NCBI GenBank assembly: GCA_002361935.1
Contig: DESD01000060.1
Location: 1-22,573, forward strand
Origin: Ruminococcaceae bacterium UBA3323
Lineage (GTDB): Bacteria > Bacillota > Clostridia > Oscillospirales > Acutalibacteraceae
Length of the DNA: 22,573 nt
Direction of reading: 5' to 3'
Under the pieces are notes generated by a model. The model saw only the letters and a list, made by a program, of their open reading frames with translations. It was not told the DNA's origin and did not search any database. Below, piece after piece: positions 22,487 to 22,573 of this stretch. Numbering within the stretch: position 1 is the first letter of the stretch; the number at the start of each line of letters is the position of its first letter. A program made the position numbers and the translations under genes.

Positions 22487-22573
22487 TGGTGCCGGCGGCG
22501 GGGGTCGAACCCGCACCCTGTTGCCAGGACTGGATTTTGAGTCCAGCACGTCTGCCAATTCCATCACGCCGGC
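22487..22573 (-). tRNA. tRNA-Leu (anticodon CAA)
   Basis: A complete type II tRNA ending exactly at the window edge. Acceptor strands GCCGGCG (22573-22567) and CGCCGGC (22497-22491) pair perfectly, the discriminator is A, and CCA is encoded (22489-22487). The anticodon loop CTCAAAA gives CAA (Leu, UUG). The long variable arm CCTG-GCAA-CAGG is typical of Leu. tRNA-Leu 3' ends are frequent integration sites for mobile elements. Confidence 0.97.

Overview
The window looks like chromosome from a low-GC, spore-forming Clostridia-type Firmicute, perhaps a gut Ruminococcaceae/Oscillospiraceae-like organism. The support is an AT-rich sequence with strong Shine-Dalgarno sites, SigA-type promoters and U-tract terminators, a spoIIR homologue, MEP-pathway isoprenoid genes (ispE and an ispD/tarI-type gene), ECF transport and the clostridial DUF711/ACT gene pair. 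Species cannot be fixed from sequence alone.

Layout. (1) 1-261: the end of a tRNA cluster: the 3' end of one tRNA, tRNA-Gly(GCC), tRNA-Cys(GCA) and a strong terminator. (2) 503-7797: a surface-glycopolymer locus. An IspD/TarI-type cytidylyltransferase (+) has a consensus promoter and converges on a three-gene minus-strand operon of two CDP-glycerol/ribitol phosphotransferase-like proteins and an NAD-dependent epimerase. Divergent from that operon are a small XRE regulator and a DUF6270-like protein with a C-terminal carbohydrate-binding-like domain. A palindrome covering the operon's -10 box is a candidate operator. (3) 7807-11388: an ECF transporter of two minus-strand genes: ecfT, then one polypeptide fusing two ATPases and a membrane S component. 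(4) 11501-13468: a PF06541-type membrane protein and a GT4 glycosyltransferase (+), with a perfect 12-bp inverted repeat in the leader. (5) 13476-15171: a DUF711 (PFL) protein and an ACT-domain protein (-). (6) 15270-16296: two small membrane-protein genes of unknown family. The first is frameshifted; the second may have lost its tail. (7) 16317-20323: a tightly packed operon (PHP phosphatase, Lrp/AsnC regulator, class I aminotransferase, ispE, spoIIR). (8) 20369-22203: a small membrane protein with a TetR regulator, then an HD-domain hydrolase with its own promoter. (9) 22110-22573: a gene-poor end with hairpins, helically phased GGTGCA repeats inside a possible integrase 3' remnant, and a complete tRNA-Leu(CAA) with its terminator.

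The most interesting unit is the glycopolymer locus with its divergent XRE/DUF6270 module. If the cytidylyltransferase is TarI-like, the locus could activate a polyol phosphate, polymerise it, and modify or recognise the product under its own regulator. The integrase scar beside tRNA-Leu, the decayed genes in region 6 and the hairpin over the spoIIR ribosome-binding site are also worth checking.
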